A DNA stretch of 5,050 bases from Acidobacteriota bacterium (GTDB lineage: Bacteria; Acidobacteriota; Vicinamibacteria; Vicinamibacterales; UBA8438), in the NCBI GenBank assembly GCA_011523485.1, contig WTGR01000521.1, forward strand, positions 1-5,050, in the 5' to 3' direction. The notes beneath the pieces were generated by a model. It did no database searches. It was not told where the DNA came from and worked only from the letters and a program-made list of their open reading frames with translations. Positions 4,920-5,050 of the stretch are shown piece by piece (position 1 is the stretch's first letter; the number at the start of each line of letters is the position of its first letter). The position numbers were made by a program, and so were the translations under genes.

Positions 4920-5050
4920 TCAGTCGCCCGCCAGCTCCTCGTAGACCGCGGTGAGGAAGCGCTGCGGGTCACCCCACTTCGCCTCGTAGTCGGCGGTCGG
5001 GCCGGCCGCCAGCACCTCGTCGTAGCTGGCGCCGCCGTCGACGAGGTCCG
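4920..5050 (-). CDS. C-terminal fragment, possibly an MBL-fold metallo-hydrolase (start outside window)
   Basis: Read on the minus strand, the frame is open from the window edge to TGA at 4922-4920 and gives 42 residues starting DLVDGGASYDEVLAAGPTAD. It continues with YEAKWGDPQRF and ends AVYEELAGD. The pattern 'G-x-S/T-x-D-E-V-x-A-A-x-P-T-A-D-Y-[DE]-A-x-W-G' followed by '[EQ]RF...VY' resembles the C-terminal helical tail of some bacterial MBL-fold metallo-hydrolases. The zinc-binding HxHxDH region would lie outside the window and cannot be checked. Codon use is GC-rich like the left-hand genes. That this is a real gene end is likely; the family call is tentative. It is convergent with the proteinase cassette. 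Confidence 0.65.
   Translation of the reverse strand, partial: DLVDGGASYDEVLAAGPTADYEAKWGDPQRFLTAVYEELAGD

Noticed and set aside
1..5050. CRISPR arrays, insertion sequences, transposases, integrases
   Set aside because: No regularly spaced repeats, terminal inverted repeats or recombinase motifs were seen on either strand.

Overview
The window is GC-rich bacterial chromosome. Hand counts give about 65-73% GC in sampled 60-base lines of the left genes. The gene content (a DUF5916-type outer-membrane protein, an exported double-VOC protein, an exported tandem-DUF3471 protein) resembles that of Acidobacteriota, especially Vicinamibacteria-like soil or marine lineages. That assignment is inference from gene content; there is no marker gene.

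Layout. Positions 1-1347 (+) are the C-terminal 448 residues of a DUF5916-family protein with a beta-barrel-like end; its start lies outside the window. Positions 1348-1492 are a leader region with two TTGAC(A/G) boxes, a 9-bp perfect hairpin and a possible 40-codon ORF that ends in an ATGA overlap with the next gene. Positions 1493-2344 (+) encode a signal-peptide-bearing protein with two VOC (glyoxalase/dioxygenase superfamily) domains. A TGATG overlap joins it to 2344-3063 (+), an exported protein with two DUF3471-like repeats. These two genes look like one small operon for exported proteins.

Positions 3064-3432 hold no convincing gene, only a weak promoter candidate and poor-quality ORFs. 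Positions 3469-4509 (+; possible upstream GTG start at 3433) encode a cytosolic Clp/SppA-fold serine proteinase of the SDH type. Its base composition is clearly different (about 50% GC in sampled lines, with AGA, AGG, ATA, CTA and TTA codons), which suggests horizontal acquisition. Inside its 3' end, in the +1 frame and behind an excellent Shine-Dalgarno sequence, lies an unlisted 57-codon ORF (4355-4528) with a charged helix. A strong intrinsic terminator follows at 4535-4570. Proteinase, small protein and terminator therefore form a compact cassette, which is the most interesting item in the window.

Positions 4571-4919 carry no convincing protein gene. They do contain a second clear intrinsic terminator (4774-4812) preceded by stacked hairpins and a promoter-like pair, so a short non-coding RNA is possible. 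On the minus strand, 4920-5050 is the C-terminal 42 residues of a convergent gene, possibly an MBL-fold metallo-hydrolase.
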